Shown piece after piece: positions 35,558 to 44,595 of a DNA stretch of 64,000 nt. Numbering within the stretch: the stretch's first letter is position 1; every line of letters starts with the position of its first letter. The DNA lies in NCBI GenBank assembly GCA_022448645.1, contig JAKVBZ010000011.1:1-64000 (forward strand), in the 5' to 3' direction. The translations under genes and the position numbers were made by a program. This stretch comes from Pirellulaceae bacterium. Lineage in GTDB: Bacteria > Planctomycetota > Planctomycetia > Pirellulales > Pirellulaceae. The notes under the pieces were generated by a model, which saw nothing but the letters and a program-made list of their open reading frames with translations, was not told the origin of the DNA and ran no database searches.

Positions 35558-38320
35558 TCATTCTCGTGTGATGAATTGATCCGTGTTCAAGACAATCCGT
35601 GTGGTCGCAATCCAGGAAGCCATTTCCGTGTTGGCGAGATCTGGCACACCGTAATTGCCCACCAATTGATCGGCGCTTTTCTCGTTCTGCTGGTACCATT
35701 TTCGGCTGATTTCGAGCAATTTTGACAATTCGGTTTGCTCGTCACGATCAGGTGAACGAGCCAAGCAAAGCCGGTAGGCAAGGTCCAATCGCTCCTCGTC
35801 GCTTTTCGACTGCGAAGACAGAATCCGCCTTGCTAACGCCTGTGCTGCTTCATGAAAGACTTCGTTGTTTAGCGTAATCAATGCCGCCAATGGTGTGTTG
35901 GATCTCGTTCGCTGTACGCAGGTGACATTCGAGTCGGGGCAGTCGAGAGTCATTAGGTTAGGATGCGGGGCTGTTCTTTTGAAAAACGTGTACATTCCAC
36001 GGCGATAACGATTGTCGCCGTTGCTAACTTTCCAGCCAAATGCACTGTTGTAATTGACTGCGGTAGCTCCCTTGGGGATCGGAGGAAAGACGCTGGGACC
36101 ACCGACCTTTGAGGACAGCAGACCCGCTGCCGACAAATACAGGTCACGCACTGTTTCTGCTTCCACTCGAAATCGGTTTTGACGGTACAGTAAACGATTG
36201 GTTGGATCGATATCTGCTAAGTTGGGACGGTGATGTGAGGCTTGACGATAAGTCGACGAGGTAACAATCAATTTGATCAAGGTCTTGCGTGACCAGCCAA
36301 GGCGAACGTATTCGGCAGCCAACCAGTCCAGCATTTCAGGATGTGTCGGCCCTTCGCCTTGAATCCCGAAGTCGTTCAGTGTGCGGACAATTCCGTGACC
36401 GAATAGATGGTGCCAGATTTGATTTACCGCGACTCGCGGGACGAGCGGATTGTGGCCATTCACAAGCCACTGCGCCAGGTCTAAACGATCCGAAGCATCA
36501 CCCGACCTGGGTTCAATCATCGGCAGGGTAACCGGTGTGTTGGATACCACTTCTTCTCCTGGCTGCTTGAACTCGCCACGATGGAGGATGTGGGATGTGC
36601 GCCGATCTTTTTGTCGTTCCCCAATGACACGGACTTTCATCAGGGGTGGTTGAGGCGCGGACGCTTCGAGTTCCTTCAACTGTTGACTGATCGCAGCGAA
36701 AGCCGAGTCGAGTGTGACCAGATGGTCGGACAGTGTTTGGGCCGTTTTCGTGTCTCTGGATGCTGGTTCTAACGCCAGAGCATCCTGCAGCGATGCAGGT
36801 AAGATTTCTTCGGGATCGGTCCCAGTGACGACTGACAAGCGGAATCGGCCGATAGAATGGTTGTTATGTTGTTGGTCCAATTCGATCGTGACGGTCCGTT
36901 CGTCTCCCAGGTCGATCAGTTCTTCGCTGGAGAAAACTGCTTCGTGTGGTTGGCTTTCCTTGGGATGAACGCCCCAGCCCGATTTTGAGTCACCGTCCGT
37001 TGCCTGAGATACGTGCCATTTTTCTTGGCTAAAATCGGCACGAATAGCTACTAACGGCAGTTGATCACCTGCTACTTTATCTCCTCGGAAGCTGCGCAAC
37101 TCGGACAAAACCAGATTTCCATTCGTAGCCAATCCTGGGCCTTGTTTGGGAAGAGATTCGTGAGGCAAGACCTCCACGCGCAATCGTCGAAATTGCTTTA
37201 TGGGTGCTCGTAAGGTGACCGTGTAGGTGTCTTTGGAAGAACCCGGCTTTTCGGCCAGTAAGGAACCGTCATCCAGCGTCTGGAATGTTTGGCCCGATGT
37301 CGCGGAAGCTGACACAATTTCTACAGGATGGACGATCAACGGATCGTTTGTGGCTGCCGTAAGTTGTCCTTTCAGTGATTGCTCCATGGTGGCTTGCCGT
37401 CCTCGAGCTTCCGCCTCGGTTTGATCGACGGTGGCCTTTAATTGGGCAAACTTTTGTTCATAATCCTGGATCGCCGTTTCGTACTTCTGATATGCTTCTT
37501 TAGAACGGGCAATTTTCGAGTTAATCTCGTCGCCGTTGTTAAAGTACGAGAACAACTGGTAGTACTCTTGCTGAGTCAAATCGTCGTATTTGTGGTCGTG
37601 GCAACGGGCACAGCCGACGGTTAGCCCCAACCAGGCTGTTCCTAGGGTTTCGGTGCGATCCATGACAGCAGCTACTCGCCATTGCTCTTGGTCCGTTCCT
37701 CCTTCGGTGTTGGTCAGTGTTTGACGGTGGAAGGCAGTTGCCAAGATCTGGTCCGCAGTCTTATTGGGCAGCATATCCCCAGCCAATTGTTCTACCGTAA
37801 ACTGGTCGAACGGCATGTCACGGTGTATGGCATCGATGACCCAATCACGGTAACGCCAAGCGTTCGGGCGATTGGTGTCTTTTTCATATCCGTCCGAATC
37901 AGCATAGCGGGCGACGTCCAACCAGTGTCGAGCCCAACGTTCTGCGAAATGTTCTGTAGAGAGCAAACGGTCCACGAGTGACGCGTATGCCTCCTCTGAA
38001 GGGTCGTTTGTCAAAGCTTCCACATCGGCGTAGTGGGGGGTTAACCCCAGAAGGTCGTAATAGAGACGTTTGACCAGTGTGGCGGTGTCGGCAGATGGCG
38101 ACGGTTCTATTCCGGCTTGTTGTAATTGTTGCCAAACGAACTGATCGATCGGATTGTGGATCCAGGGATGATCGGCGTCTGGAGGCGCGTCGGTCGAGAG
38201 TGGTTGGTAAGCCCAATGGTCGGCTGCCAACAAGAGAGTAGGTGATCCGTAAGCAATGAAAGTCAAGACAACGAACAACAGCCCCTTTGTCAACCGTTGA
38301 ACGAACAGGTGGGATCTCAT
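35558..38320 (-). CDS. DUF1549/DUF1553 (PSCyt-type) secreted protein
   Basis: 920 residues. A signal peptide (about 12-33) precedes DUF1549 (about 55-265), with RLYYDLLGLTPHYADVEAL and RHWLDVARYADSDGYEKD. A CARCHDHKYDDLTQQEYY segment contains a C-x2-C-H haem-type motif. A central beta-rich region (about 330-520) binds unknown ligands, and DUF1553 follows (about 615-880; DLAQWLVNGHNPLVPRVAVNQIWHHLFGHG). It lacks the N-terminal PSCyt1 cytochrome domain that many relatives have. It is the partner of DUF1501 and lies 3 bp upstream of it. The 5' leader has a run of 10 C residues on the coding strand. Confidence 0.9.
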   Translation of the reverse strand: MRSHLFVQRLTKGLLFVVLTFIAYGSPTLLLAADHWAYQPLSTDAPPDADHPWIHNPIDQFVWQQLQQAGIEPSPSADTATLVKRLYYDLLGLTPHYADVEALTNDPSEEAYASLVDRLLSTEHFAERWARHWLDVARYADSDGYEKDTNRPNAWRYRDWVIDAIHRDMPFDQFTVEQLAGDMLPNKTADQILATAFHRQTLTNTEGGTDQEQWRVAAVMDRTETLGTAWLGLTVGCARCHDHKYDDLTQQEYYQLFSYFNNGDEINSKIARSKEAYQKYETAIQDYEQKFAQLKATVDQTEAEARGRQATMEQSLKGQLTAATNDPLIVHPVEIVSASATSGQTFQTLDDGSLLAEKPGSSKDTYTVTLRAPIKQFRRLRVEVLPHESLPKQGPGLATNGNLVLSELRSFRGDKVAGDQLPLVAIRADFSQEKWHVSQATDGDSKSGWGVHPKESQPHEAVFSSEELIDLGDERTVTIELDQQHNNHSIGRFRLSVVTGTDPEEILPASLQDALALEPASRDTKTAQTLSDHLVTLDSAFAAISQQLKELEASAPQPPLMKVRVIGERQKDRRTSHILHRGEFKQPGEEVVSNTPVTLPMIEPRSGDASDRLDLAQWLVNGHNPLVPRVAVNQIWHHLFGHGIVRTLNDFGIQGEGPTHPEMLDWLAAEYVRLGWSRKTLIKLIVTSSTYRQASHHRPNLADIDPTNRLLYRQNRFRVEAETVRDLYLSAAGLLSSKVGGPSVFPPIPKGATAVNYNSAFGWKVSNGDNRYRRGMYTFFKRTAPHPNLMTLDCPDSNVTCVQRTRSNTPLAALITLNNEVFHEAAQALARRILSSQSKSDEERLDLAYRLCLARSPDRDEQTELSKLLEISRKWYQQNEKSADQLVGNYGVPDLANTEMASWIATTRIVLNTDQFITRE

Positions 38321-38334
38321 TGCGGTTTGCAGGC

Positions 38335-38344
38335 GGGGGGGGGG
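38335..38344. repeat. Poly-G/C tract of 10 bases just upstream of the DUF1549/DUF1553 start
   Basis: Ten G residues on the + strand, that is ten C on the coding strand, 14 bases before the ATG at 38320. Homopolymer tracts this long are prone to slipped-strand change. At this position length change would alter the leader or promoter spacing. It could also be an assembly or sequencing uncertainty. Confidence 0.7.
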
Positions 38345-38518
38345 TAGAAGGAAGTGTACTCTTTTAGTTTACCTCGTAGATTGCCGTATCGCTAGTTGGA
38401 ATAGGACGAATTGGAGGGCGGATCTGTACTAGGTACCACGGCTGGTTTGTCCAAAAATGGTACTTGTTGGAGATGCGTTTACGCGACGAACAAACCCCAT
38501 GCGTGGCGCTCCACCGCG

Positions 38519-41500
38519 CTAGTGATGATGCTCAGCAAAGAGAGAATTCTCTTTGTCACCACCTGCAAAGACGTACGCGATCAAGTCGAGTATCTCTTCA
38601 CGTGAGAGTTTATTCAAAAGACCTTCGGGCATGGGTGATTTCTTCAAGGGTTCACGTTCCTCAATATCGCCGACGGCAAGTATCGTTGGCTTATCTTTTG
38701 CCAACGGATCGACCACCACGTGAACTTCATCGTCCGTTTCTTCAACAACCATACCGGTCACTATTTTTCCTGAGGCCATCTCAAAGAGAAACGTTTGGTA
38801 CTTCGGATCGACTTCTTGAGAAGGTTCTACCAGCGAACGAAGGATGTGTTCGGTAGTCTTTTTCTGCGGATCCAACTTGGCTAGGTCGGGACCAAAAACA
38901 CGCCCTTGTTCGTTCAAGCGATGACAACCGACACAGCTGGCGATTTTGAATAGTTGCTGTCCGACTTCGAATGAACGGCCATGGTGTAACGACGCCACTT
39001 CAGCGGCTAATTCCTCGAAGGTCCAAGGACGGCCACGTGAGTTGCGGGTTAACAATTCATCTTGGATTGGTAGCTCGAGCGTGGCCAGGTAGGCATCTGG
39101 ACTGGCCCGGTACTTGTTTAACTCGGGTACCACATAGAGTGCTCCGTGCATGCGGCGCCAATGACCGGGATAGGTACAGACATAGGGATATACCCCCGGT
39201 GTCTCGGGGACGTCAAAACTGATCGCTTGGGTTTGGCCAGGTTGCAGCAGTTGGCTGGCCAACAAAATACTGTCTGTCTGAGGAATGTAATGGCGTTCCA
39301 ACGCGTTTTCGTCACGTCCGGTCGCTTCTGCCAATTCTCCCACTTCGGCAAGTGTACCGGGGAGGATAATGGCAAAGTTGTGTGGCATGGCGTCCGTATT
39401 CGAAAAACGGAACTCGACAGGTTGACCAGCTTGAACAACGATTTGTTCTTTGTCGAAGATCATGCGGTGCGGTACGGTGCCCATGGCGATAACACGAACG
39501 TCCAGATGTTCCAGTTGTTCTAAGTAGTCCGCTGTTTGGTCCTCGGGTAGTTTCGTGATAAGTGATTTGCTGAGCTCGATGGCTTCGGCCGCTGTTCCGG
39601 AAGTTCGCAAGCGTGCAGGAATTTCACTGAGAAAACCAATCAAATTGTCCACCAGCGGTGTGATGGCAGGTGTTGGCCAATGTTCAACTGGAATTGCACG
39701 TAGTGCGCGGATCGCTGCAGGCCGTTGTTCCGTCGACTGAATCGCTGTGGAGAGTACGCTGATCTTGTCAGAGTTTCGGCCAGGAACAGAAGCGATGGCT
39801 TCGATGGCAATCTCTTTTAACGAACGACCGGCCCTGACTTTCAGGTGAGCTGGGGGGATGGATTGCTTTTCAAAGCTTGGTCCCTGCCACGCAATTTGGA
39901 GACCTTCTGCGCCGCCATTTTCAAAATAGGTGACAATGATCTCACAATATCCAGCAGGCAATATCGATGATCCACTCTTTTCTTCCATCACGTGTAAACC
40001 GTCGTTGTCGACGACCAATTCCCCATTTACATACAATCGCGAGCCATCGTCCGAAGTGGTAAAGAACGTGTATTTGCCAGGTTCTGCAGTTTCTAATTGG
40101 CCTCGAAAAACCAGCCCATAGCCGTCGTTGGTCGAACGCTGTGGGACGTCCAGACTGATGTTGGACACGATACCACTGGATTGTGAAGTCATATCGGTAA
40201 AGGATTCCAGCGCGGCATTGCCCGGATTGTCTTGGTAAAAGTCCACTCGGATGCCTGGCTGTAAGTTGGCTGCGTGTTCGAGAGAAAGATGTTCGGGGAG
40301 GCCGAAAACAAACGGTGCTACTCTGTCGTATAAAGCTTCTCGAGTTGCTGGATCTAGAGACGGAATCGCACTTAACATGTCGTGGAGTTGTGCGACCGAT
40401 TGCAAACTAGCCAAATAGACGTCATCGTGCCCCGCTGTCCGGATCCAGGCTTGGTAAGCGGTTTGACGGACTTCCGCAGAGGATCCATGGATGGCTAATG
40501 CTTCTAGTTTTTCGACCGCTGCCTGCATTGGTTCGGTCGGTTGCCTGTTCAGCAGATTTCCTAGACCCTGATAATTGCGGTCGTTGCGTGGTCCTTCGGC
40601 AATCAGGCTCAGCAGTAGAGTAAGGGGGGATTGCTGAGTTTGTTGGGCCAAGGATTCCAAGGCTGCACCTAACTGTGCTTCTTCGGCATCCTGGCGGTTG
40701 ATAATCGCCCAGCACAATTCTTCGGTGTGTTCCATCTGCAACAGGTCGTCAATGGGGGAGTTTCGCAAAGCATATTCATACGCTGTAGGAGAGAGGTTTC
40801 CTGCGGTCGAAATAACGTTTTTTACATACGCATTAAGATCTATTTCCTCACGGGCAAAATGGAGGACAGTTTCCAATTCCGGGTCCAGGGTTTGACCAGA
40901 TACGATGAAAACTGCTTCCGCAGATACTTCGCCACCTAGATCCACCGCAGCCTTAACGGCTTCTGCGCGAACCAGTGCCGAATCGTCCTTGGCGGCCAGC
41001 AGTAGCAGGTCTTCCCAGCCAGAGATATTGCCATGCCAGTGCCCCAGTGTGCGGATGGCGGCGGCGCGAACTCGAGGTTCGGCAGCTTGAAATACTTTTC
41101 GCAGCAATGCCATATTCGGCAATCGTTGTTCTTCGAAGACCCATAGGCATTCGAGAAGTGCTTGCGCTTCATCATGGGAAGGAGAGACCTGTAGTGGGTC
41201 TAGTCCATCGGCGAATGCCGAAACCTGATCGGTGATGTCTGTTGTGCTGCGACTTGTGAGTTCAAGTCGAGCACGATAGCGAGTGCTATTCTCTTTGGCG
41301 AAAAACAATTCACAGACTTCGGCAATCGGTTTTCCCTTCATCTTTGCTGCATTCAACAAAGGACGACCGGCATACGTGATTCGATAGATCCGACCATGTT
41401 TGTTGTCCCGATTGGGATCCCGCATGTTGTGCTGCATGTGGCCGATCAGGGCGTTATGCCAGTCCGCTACGTACAGGGCTCCGTCTCCACCAATTTCCAG

Positions 41501-43462
41501 GTCGCTTGGCCTGAAATTTGGATCTGTCGAAACGATCATCGGTTCAATTTCCTTGGCGGTGATATCTGCCCCGTTGTAGTGGACTTCGTGTTGTAGGATG
41601 CCTAAAAAACCGATGGCATTGCTGATTAGGAAATTACCTTGTAACTCTGGAGGGAAATGGCTGCTGGAAAGGATGCCGATTGCCGGGTTGGGCCGCACAC
41701 GCTTCGGATACCACTGCTTATTGCCACGTCCCTTGCCAATATTGATATAGCACCCCGTGCCACTAGTACCGTCATTAGCAAACTGGTAACCCCATTGATC
41801 GAAAATGTCTCCGTGCGGGTTCACCCCGATGGGAAAATGCAACTCTACTTCGAAGGTTCGTGGATTAAACCGATGGACGCCAGAGATTCCCGACCGATAC
41901 GTTTGTGTGGGCGTTTCAAAACTTGCCACATTGAAGATGCCGCGCGACCAATAGAGCCATCCATCGGGACCGACCAGCATGGCATTCGCCGAGTGATGTG
42001 TGTCAGCGCTCGACACACCTTGTAGCATGCGGATTTTCTCATCAGCTCGATCGTCACCATCTGTGTCGCGTAGAAACCAGATTTCTGGAGGAGCTGCTAC
42101 CAGCAATCCTCCATTCCAAAACTCAAAGCCGGTAATGCTGTTCAGCTCATCCGCAAACACAATCAACTCGTCGGCTACACCGTTCTGGTCTTCATCCGGA
42201 AGAATTACGATGGCATCGCTTCGTGGTTCGGTCGGATTCCAATGGGGATAGGAAGGCCAGACAGAGACCCACAGCCGGCTGTCAGTGTCGACGGCTATCT
42301 GCACAGGATTGATCAAGCTTGGGAACATCTCTTCCGAGGCGAATACATTGACTTCCATGCCCGTACCGAGCTTCATTTTGTCGATGGCTTCTTCTGCACC
42401 CAGATAAGGATAGGAGCCGTCTTCGAGAGGTCCCGGTTTGTTCGTCTCGACGAGCAACGATTCGGGAATGTTGTCGTCCAGGATGGTGTATTCTTCGCGC
42501 CGTGCGGCAGCCCAGACTTTCCGGTCGCGGTTGGCAGTCATGATGTCAAAGATTTCCATTTCTCGCCGCATCACATCCGCGTTGGATTGGCCGTGCCAGT
42601 GCAATTTGGAACGTCCGCCGAATACGTTGAAACCGTCCACGACACGGTAACGACTGAACCAGTAATAATTCTTTTCCAGCACCGCTTTGCGAAGCGTCTC
42701 GATGTGTGACAGGTTGAAGGGAGTCGCATCGGGAAAGAGCTGTTGGATGATGTGTGTGGCAAGAAACTGATTGCCATGATCCAGTAGATGGATACCGTTC
42801 ATGGTCAACGGCGTGTCCGCAGCGGCATAAGCTTGCAGCGTCGGTGCAAATAAGTCAACAAAATGAATGCCTTTTGCTTGGCAAATGGCTTGCATCGCCT
42901 CTGTGTAGATGGCCAAATTGCGGTTGTTCTCACTGCCATCGGGTAGATGAGGGCTGTGTAGGTTTTCGTGGGCGATTGGCGAAAAGACGACAATCTGAGG
43001 AGCTCTCTGACCGTTGTATTGTTGGCCCGACATGTCATCGAGCATCGACGCCAGTTTGATTTTGAATTCAGACAAACCTGCTTCGCCGCGCAAAGCTTCG
43101 TTGTAGCCGAAAAAACAGAACACGACGTCAGCCTGACATTTCGTCAACCATTCATCCGCAGATCCAAAGTTCGCGGAACGCTGCCTGTGATCGATTTCGT
43201 CCGCTGCGAATCCCAGATTACGAACCGTCAACTGATGCACGGGATAAATTGCGTGCAGATAAGTTTCGAGCCAGCTGTGATGCTGCATGCGGTCGGCAAG
43301 CGTGTTGCCGACGTAGCAAATGTGGCCACCGGGTTGGAGTTCGAGAGGGCGATTCGATTGGCCAAGTGCATGGGCGGACCAAGCTGTGACTCCTAACACA
43401 CACAACACCATTAGTCTGGCTGAGTAACGATTCAGTTTTCGTTGGGTAGTGATTCCTGGCAT
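38519..43462 (-). CDS. Giant multidomain secreted haem protein (SGNH - dehydrogenase propeller - HEAT - PA14 - cupredoxin - cytochrome c)
   Basis: 1647 residues, an assembly seen in PVC bacteria. Order: signal peptide (1-34); SGNH/GDSL-like hydrolase (about 45-270; GNTLADRMQHHSWLETYL); PVC-type 'membrane-bound dehydrogenase' propeller (about 370-710; SLINPVQIAVDTDSRLWVS); HEAT-like helices (about 720-1060); PA14 lectin-like domain (about 1085-1200; YTFFTTSDDGSRLYVNGELV); azurin-like cupredoxin (about 1345-1440; MPHNFAII, then CTYPGHWRRMHG with His, Cys, His, Met copper ligands); cytochrome c (about 1490-1640) with haem motif CVGCH. It should act in the periplasm, pairing carbohydrate or ester binding with electron transfer. 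The substrate is not known. Confidence 0.85.
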   Translation of the reverse strand: MPGITTQRKLNRYSARLMVLCVLGVTAWSAHALGQSNRPLELQPGGHICYVGNTLADRMQHHSWLETYLHAIYPVHQLTVRNLGFAADEIDHRQRSANFGSADEWLTKCQADVVFCFFGYNEALRGEAGLSEFKIKLASMLDDMSGQQYNGQRAPQIVVFSPIAHENLHSPHLPDGSENNRNLAIYTEAMQAICQAKGIHFVDLFAPTLQAYAAADTPLTMNGIHLLDHGNQFLATHIIQQLFPDATPFNLSHIETLRKAVLEKNYYWFSRYRVVDGFNVFGGRSKLHWHGQSNADVMRREMEIFDIMTANRDRKVWAAARREEYTILDDNIPESLLVETNKPGPLEDGSYPYLGAEEAIDKMKLGTGMEVNVFASEEMFPSLINPVQIAVDTDSRLWVSVWPSYPHWNPTEPRSDAIVILPDEDQNGVADELIVFADELNSITGFEFWNGGLLVAAPPEIWFLRDTDGDDRADEKIRMLQGVSSADTHHSANAMLVGPDGWLYWSRGIFNVASFETPTQTYRSGISGVHRFNPRTFEVELHFPIGVNPHGDIFDQWGYQFANDGTSGTGCYINIGKGRGNKQWYPKRVRPNPAIGILSSSHFPPELQGNFLISNAIGFLGILQHEVHYNGADITAKEIEPMIVSTDPNFRPSDLEIGGDGALYVADWHNALIGHMQHNMRDPNRDNKHGRIYRITYAGRPLLNAAKMKGKPIAEVCELFFAKENSTRYRARLELTSRSTTDITDQVSAFADGLDPLQVSPSHDEAQALLECLWVFEEQRLPNMALLRKVFQAAEPRVRAAAIRTLGHWHGNISGWEDLLLLAAKDDSALVRAEAVKAAVDLGGEVSAEAVFIVSGQTLDPELETVLHFAREEIDLNAYVKNVISTAGNLSPTAYEYALRNSPIDDLLQMEHTEELCWAIINRQDAEEAQLGAALESLAQQTQQSPLTLLLSLIAEGPRNDRNYQGLGNLLNRQPTEPMQAAVEKLEALAIHGSSAEVRQTAYQAWIRTAGHDDVYLASLQSVAQLHDMLSAIPSLDPATREALYDRVAPFVFGLPEHLSLEHAANLQPGIRVDFYQDNPGNAALESFTDMTSQSSGIVSNISLDVPQRSTNDGYGLVFRGQLETAEPGKYTFFTTSDDGSRLYVNGELVVDNDGLHVMEEKSGSSILPAGYCEIIVTYFENGGAEGLQIAWQGPSFEKQSIPPAHLKVRAGRSLKEIAIEAIASVPGRNSDKISVLSTAIQSTEQRPAAIRALRAIPVEHWPTPAITPLVDNLIGFLSEIPARLRTSGTAAEAIELSKSLITKLPEDQTADYLEQLEHLDVRVIAMGTVPHRMIFDKEQIVVQAGQPVEFRFSNTDAMPHNFAIILPGTLAEVGELAEATGRDENALERHYIPQTDSILLASQLLQPGQTQAISFDVPETPGVYPYVCTYPGHWRRMHGALYVVPELNKYRASPDAYLATLELPIQDELLTRNSRGRPWTFEELAAEVASLHHGRSFEVGQQLFKIASCVGCHRLNEQGRVFGPDLAKLDPQKKTTEHILRSLVEPSQEVDPKYQTFLFEMASGKIVTGMVVEETDDEVHVVVDPLAKDKPTILAVGDIEEREPLKKSPMPEGLLNKLSREEILDLIAYVFAGGDKENSLFAEHHH

Positions 43463-43782
43463 AAATGAAATCCTGCAGCAGTCAGATGTGTGGTGAAACG
43501 GAGGCTTGGCCCTATCGCCTCCGCCAGAATTTGCGGCTATTATAGCAGCATCAATTGTCCGCCCGATATCCCCGTCTCAGCTGGAACAAGAAACCCAGAA
43601 GTGCAGGATGTCACGACACTCGCAAATTTAAAAAAGGATGGTTTACATCGACGTTGGAAACACCGACGTTGGAAACGCCGGCGGTGACATCTAATTGCCT
43701 GAAAAGTCGCGAGCTAGATTTCCATGTCCGCACAATACATCCAGGTCAGCTTTAAAATGTTTTTTTGGGAGATCATTTCTGC
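43463..43782. other. Divergent intergenic region with short tandem repeat
   Basis: No gene is supported. It contains a hairpin GGAGGC (43500-43505) / GCCTCC (43517-43522) and a near-perfect 15-base direct repeat CGACGTTGGAAACAC / CGACGTTGGAAACGC at about 43650-43680. It should hold promoters for the giant haem protein (- strand) and the FAH gene (+ strand), but I could not fix -35/-10 elements. Confidence 0.4.
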
Positions 43783-44586
43783 ATGAAGATTATTCGATTT
43801 CAAGATGCTGAAGGTGAAACACATTATGGTTGTCAGCACGCGGAACAGACCACGCTTCTGGAAGGAGATCTCTACGGTGACTTTCGCGATACGGGAGTTG
43901 TTGCCTCGGTCCATAAAGTGTTAGCGCCGGTGGGCCCTGTCGATATTTTTTGCATTGGATTGAATTACGTGCGTCATGCCCAGGAAGGCAATGCCACTCC
44001 GCCCGAACATCCGGTGTTGTTCATGAAGTCGACGGCTGCCTTGCAGCACCCCGGTGATCCAATTGTTCTCCCCAGAAAGCTTCGCAGCGATAAAGTGGAC
44101 TACGAATGTGAATTGGCCGTCGTCATCGGTAAGCAGTGCAAAAACGTAGCTCGTGATCAGGCTTTGGACTACGTGTTGGGCTACACTTGTGCCAATGACG
44201 TGAGTGCTCGTGATTGGCAGATTGAATGGGGTGGCAGCCAATGGTGTCGAGGTAAGACCTTTGATACGTTTGCGCCACTGGGCCCATGTTTAGTTACCAC
44301 GGATGAAATTCCTGACCCGAATCAGTTGAAGATCAAGACAATTTTAAATGACCAAGTGATGCAGGATTGGTCAACGGAGGACATGATTTTTGATGTCCCC
44401 ACACTCATCGAATTTCTCAGTGGCAGTGTGACTTTATTGCCGGGAACGGTGATCTTGACAGGAACGCCGCATGGAGTGGGGGGTGCGCGTAAGCCACCGG
44501 TCTTTTTAAATCCCGGTGATACGATTACGATCGAGATTGATCAGATCGGAGCCTTGACCAATCCCGTGGTCGAAGAACAGGTGTGA
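43783..44586 (+). CDS. Fumarylacetoacetate hydrolase (FAH)-family protein
   Basis: 267 residues. The FAH fold spans about 60-265, with IFCIGLNYVRHAQEG, YECELAVVIGKQCKNVARDQALDYVLGYT and NDVSARDWQ, the metal-binding core of the family (E-x-E plus downstream D). The FAH superfamily includes fumarylacetoacetate hydrolase, oxaloacetate decarboxylases, acylpyruvate hydrolases and 2-hydroxyhepta-2,4-diene-1,7-dioate isomerase, and the sequence alone does not separate them. The ATG at 43783 has weak SD nearby. A TTG at 43765 would add six residues. It is followed by a kinase gene 9 bp downstream, so the two are likely co-transcribed. Confidence 0.85.
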   Translation: MKIIRFQDAEGETHYGCQHAEQTTLLEGDLYGDFRDTGVVASVHKVLAPVGPVDIFCIGLNYVRHAQEGNATPPEHPVLFMKSTAALQHPGDPIVLPRKLRSDKVDYECELAVVIGKQCKNVARDQALDYVLGYTCANDVSARDWQIEWGGSQWCRGKTFDTFAPLGPCLVTTDEIPDPNQLKIKTILNDQVMQDWSTEDMIFDVPTLIEFLSGSVTLLPGTVILTGTPHGVGGARKPPVFLNPGDTITIEIDQIGALTNPVVEEQV

Positions 44587-44595
44587 GTCGCTACG

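Noticed and set aside
37560..37625. C-x2-C-H haem motif in the DUF1549/DUF1553 protein considered as a cytochrome
   Set aside because: CARCHDHKY is a constant part of DUF1549 proteins and is not embedded in a cytochrome c fold, so it is treated as family sequence and not as a separate domain.
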